64,000 bases of DNA from CAYZHM01 sp964478225. GTDB lineage: Bacteria > Pseudomonadota > Alphaproteobacteria > Micavibrionales > Micavibrionaceae. A program made the position numbers and the translations under genes. A model generated the notes under the pieces. That model made no database searches and was not told the DNA's origin. It was given only the letters and a program-made list of their open reading frames with translations. Every line of letters begins with the position of its first letter. The stretch's first letter is position 1. Shown here one piece after another: positions 63,117 to 64,000 of the stretch. The stretch is from contig CAYZHM010000002.1 of NCBI GenBank assembly GCA_964478225.1, positions 252,452 to 316,451 on the forward strand, given 5' to 3'.

Positions 63117-64000
63117 TTATTCGTCTGCGGCGGCTTCGTCTTCAGCGTCATCGGCCTTCTTTTTTGCAGACTGTTTCGCAGGGGCCTTTTTGGGCTTTTC
63201 TTCTGCGGCTTCGCCTTTGTTGCCTTGCAGGGCTGCACCAAGGATATCGCCGAGAGATGCGCCAGATTCGGTCGAGCCGAATTCTTTCATGGCTTGTTTG
63301 TCTTCGTCGATTTCACGCGCCTTGATCGAAAGCGTCAGTTTGCGAGTTTTGCTGTCGATGTTGGTGATTTTCGCATCAACTTTTTCGCCTACTGCAAAAC
63401 GATCTGGACGTTGCTCGGAGCGTTCACGTGAAAGATCAGCCTTTTTGATGATGCCTTTGACGCCATCTTTGATGCTGACTTCGATGCCTGCGGAGAGGAT
63501 CTCGGTTACAGTACATGTAACGACTGCACCTTTCTTGATTCCTTCCATTGCGCCTTCGAACGGATCGTTGCTGAGTTGTTTGATGCCGAGGGCAACACGC
63601 TCTTTTTCGGTGTCGATGTCGAGGATTCTTGCCTTGACGGAGTCACCTTTCTTGTAAGCCTTCAGAGCTTCTTCGCTTTCATCTTCCCAAGAAATGTCGG
63701 AGAGGTGAACCATGCCATCGATGCCGCCTTCGAGACCAACAAAGATTCCGAATTCGGTGATGTTGCTGATGGTGCCTTCGATGTCATCGCCAGCATTGTG
63801 GTTTTTCGCGAATGCGGCCCATGGATTGTCCTGGCATTGTTTGATGCCAAGAGAAATACGGCGCTTTTCCTGATCGATGTCGAGAACCATGACTTCGACT
63901 TCCTGGGAGGTCGATACGATCTTGGATGGGTGTGCGTTTTTCTTTGTCCATGACATTTCGGAAACGTGAACGAGGCCTTCGATGCCTTCACCGAGTTCGA
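63117..64000 (-). CDS. rpsA: 30S ribosomal protein S1, C-terminal part (runs off the right edge)
   Basis: The frame is open from the right edge to the stop at 63117, giving about 294 residues. It contains three S1 RNA-binding repeats, each with the G-x-x-G-x-V-H-x-S-D/E motif: GIEGLVHVSEMSW at the edge, GGIDGMVHLSDISWE in the middle, and a diverged one near GVKGIIKKADLS. Spacers such as RISLGIKQ and RVALGIKQL are typical. The tail is Ala/Lys/Glu-rich. S1 holds mRNA on the 30S subunit. An internal ATG at 63956 is not the start. Confidence 0.96.
   Translation of the reverse strand, partial: ELGEGIEGLVHVSEMSWTKKNAHPSKIVSTSQEVEVMVLDIDQEKRRISLGIKQCQDNPWAAFAKNHNAGDDIEGTISNITEFGIFVGLEGGIDGMVHLSDISWEDESEEALKAYKKGDSVKARILDIDTEKERVALGIKQLSNDPFEGAMEGIKKGAVVTCTVTEILSAGIEVSIKDGVKGIIKKADLSRERSEQRPDRFAVGEKVDAKITNIDSKTRKLTLSIKAREIDEDKQAMKEFGSTESGASLGDILGAALQGNKGEAAEEKPKKAPAKQSAKKKADDAEDEAAADE

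Noticed and set aside
1..64000. CRISPR arrays, tRNA or rRNA genes, prophage or transposase genes
   Set aside because: Intergenic regions were read for regular spacer repeats, cloverleaf ends and mobile-element proteins; none was found.

Overview
The window reads as a contiguous piece of an alphaproteobacterial chromosome of intermediate GC content. Evidence for that class: the gene order rpsA-ihfB-lapA-pyrF-trpF-trpB-trpA-accD-folC; a ChvI/ChvG two-component pair beside rapZ; addB-addA-trxA behind tsaE and a MurU-like gene; a DivL-type kinase with tyrosine at the phospho-acceptor position; a DUF3576 lipoprotein in front of leuS-lptE; and a ROSE-type RNA thermometer before an Hsp20 gene. The genus cannot be fixed from the sequence. 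I saw no tRNA, rRNA, CRISPR array, prophage or transposase gene.

Layout. 1-785: 5' part of a porin gene (minus strand, runs off the left edge). 1094-5584: DUF3576 lipoprotein, leuS, lptE, then a heat-shock gene under a predicted RNA thermometer. 5868-10341: an M48 peptidase with a DUF898 membrane protein, an AsmA-like anchored protein and a MATE transporter. 10502-12247: an RTX protein. 12296-20274: an RsmC-like methyltransferase, a stand-alone Clp-type AAA ATPase, a HAD hydrolase, an SPFH protein and the three serine biosynthesis genes serB, serC and serA. 20507-32350: a 2047-residue adhesin followed by its likely type I secretion system (TolC-like, ABC with C39-like domain, HlyD-like). 32362-36753: thrS, a small lipoprotein, infC with an ATT start, an L,D-transpeptidase, trxA. 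36939-44471 (minus): addA, addB, a MurU-like gene and tsaE with 4-base overlaps. 44537-49626: a secreted protein, divL, a GNAT protein, ahcY and an unknown protein. 49708-55110 (minus): a divergent PTS enzyme I-like protein, rapZ with a broken Walker A, chvG and chvI. 55185-64000 (minus): folC, accD, trpA, a GyrI-like gene, trpB, trpF, an alpha/beta hydrolase, pyrF, lapA, ihfB and the 3' part of rpsA.

How the genes work together. The adhesin and secretion genes form a LapA/LapBCE-like cell-surface system, and the separate RTX protein is a plausible second cargo. serA, serB and serC together make the full serine branch. addAB repairs double-strand breaks. ChvGI, RapZ and the enzyme I-like protein are the remains of a regulatory neighbourhood that in many relatives also holds HPr kinase, HPr and EIIA genes, which are absent here.

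The least ordinary content is non-coding. A family of palindromic repeats (four clear copies plus a remnant) begins within a few bases after stop codons, always in the same orientation. A second inverted-repeat element lies behind the Hsp20 gene. Helically phased TTAAGA boxes precede the adhesin gene. An identical 16-base word occurs three times, always on the coding strand of minus-strand genes.
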